Under the pieces are notes generated by a model. The model was not told the origin of the DNA, did not search any database, and was given only the letters and a program-made list of their open reading frames with translations. 64,000 bases of DNA, from positions 620,001 through 684,000 of the forward strand of contig NZ_SJPX01000002.1 of assembly GCF_007860175.1 (NCBI RefSeq). The letters are read 5' to 3'. This stretch comes from Rubripirellula reticaptiva. Lineage in GTDB: Bacteria > Planctomycetota > Planctomycetia > Pirellulales > Pirellulaceae. This document shows, piece by piece, positions 63,731 through 64,000 of this stretch. Within the stretch, counting starts at the first letter, position 1, and each line of letters starts with the position of its first letter. Position numbers and translations under genes: made by a program.

Positions 63731-64000
63731 GGCAACACCTCACTGATCGTGACGTCGCCAGTGATTCCGCGAAGCTTGACTACAATGCGTCCAACGTCGC
63801 CACCCGACATTACAATCGAGGCGGTGCTGGTGGAACCATCGGGATAGAACAGGATCGGACGACTCCACCCGGACGATTGATCGGCAAGCGTCATTTGTTC
63901 GATCTCAGATGCCCGAGCTGCTGAAACAACACCAACGGAAACCACCGAAATCCCCTCGGGCAACTCAATCACTTCTTCGGCTTCGGAATCGACATCAAGC
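63727..64000 (-). CDS. Type II secretion pseudopilin GspH-like, 3' part
   Basis: The last 90 residues of a protein whose start lies beyond the right edge. The visible part, with EGISVVSVG, PILFYPDGSTSTASIVMSGG and RIVVKLRGITGDVTISE, resembles the C-terminal beta-sandwich of GspH/FimT pseudopilins, in which the F-x-P-x-G/D-S loop is typical. Order in the operon, just before gspI, agrees with GspH. Assignment is moderate because the prepilin signal is not visible. Confidence 0.68.
   Translation of the reverse strand, partial: LDVDSEAEEVIELPEGISVVSVGVVSAARASEIEQMTLADQSSGWSRPILFYPDGSTSTASIVMSGGDVGRIVVKLRGITGDVTISEVLP

Overview
The window reads as chromosomal DNA of a planctomycete, most likely a marine Rhodopirellula-like member of the Pirellulaceae. 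The evidence is the combination of lineage-typical proteins: a DUF1549-type protein followed by a DUF1501 protein, a DUF1559 prepilin-like protein with the H-X9-DG ending, a ThuA/NPCBM/PVC-type dehydrogenase/CxxCH fusion, a secreted sulfatase, a XrtU-like exosortase, a DUF11-repeat surface protein and a TPR protein carrying RNA-polymerase alpha-CTD-like modules. This is inferred from protein content alone; no rRNA is present.

Bases 1-16.6 kb hold a plus-strand exopolysaccharide/exosortase locus: FkbM methyltransferases, four GT4-like or related transferases, a Wzy/O-antigen-ligase-like membrane protein, a hexapeptide acetyltransferase, an exosortase fused to an EpsI-like domain, a membrane-anchored helical protein, a Wzz/BY-kinase (Wzc-like) and then a second exosortase-like protein with its own membrane-anchored TPR partner. 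The second exosortase aligns without gaps to the first across the membrane core but has lost the catalytic Cys and His, so it looks like a pseudo-exosortase. This is the most interesting object in the window. Most junctions are ATGA or GTGA overlaps, implying translational coupling.

From 16.7 to 23.5 kb the minus strand carries groES-groEL and then a tight housekeeping run leuB-cdsA-tatD-trpS-acpS. A bidirectional terminator separates groEL from the exosortase locus. From 23.7 to 43 kb are a GT4 glycosyltransferase, the 1480-residue ThuA/NPCBM/dehydrogenase/cytochrome protein, a DUF11 surface protein, a small TPR protein, recO, an outer-membrane-biogenesis pair (BamD-like and LptE-like lipoproteins), folP, another GT4, a Cys-rich exported protein, aconitase and a parvulin.

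From 43 to 54.7 kb are the DUF1549/DUF1501 pair, a small lipoprotein, a DUF1559 protein with a 19-base palindrome upstream, a sulfatase, a secreted cyclophilin, tRNA-Thr(CGU), a structured leader, the TPR/alpha-CTD protein, tgt and an HDOD protein. From 55 kb to the end a minus-strand type II secretion (pseudopilin GspH-I-J-K, GspL/PilM-N-like, PilO/PilP-like) operon runs by 4-base overlaps into a complete NMT1/SsuA-type ABC importer. Two stretches over 300 bases lack a clear gene (37.0-37.6 kb and 47.9-48.6 kb). No CRISPR array, insertion sequence or phage gene was seen.
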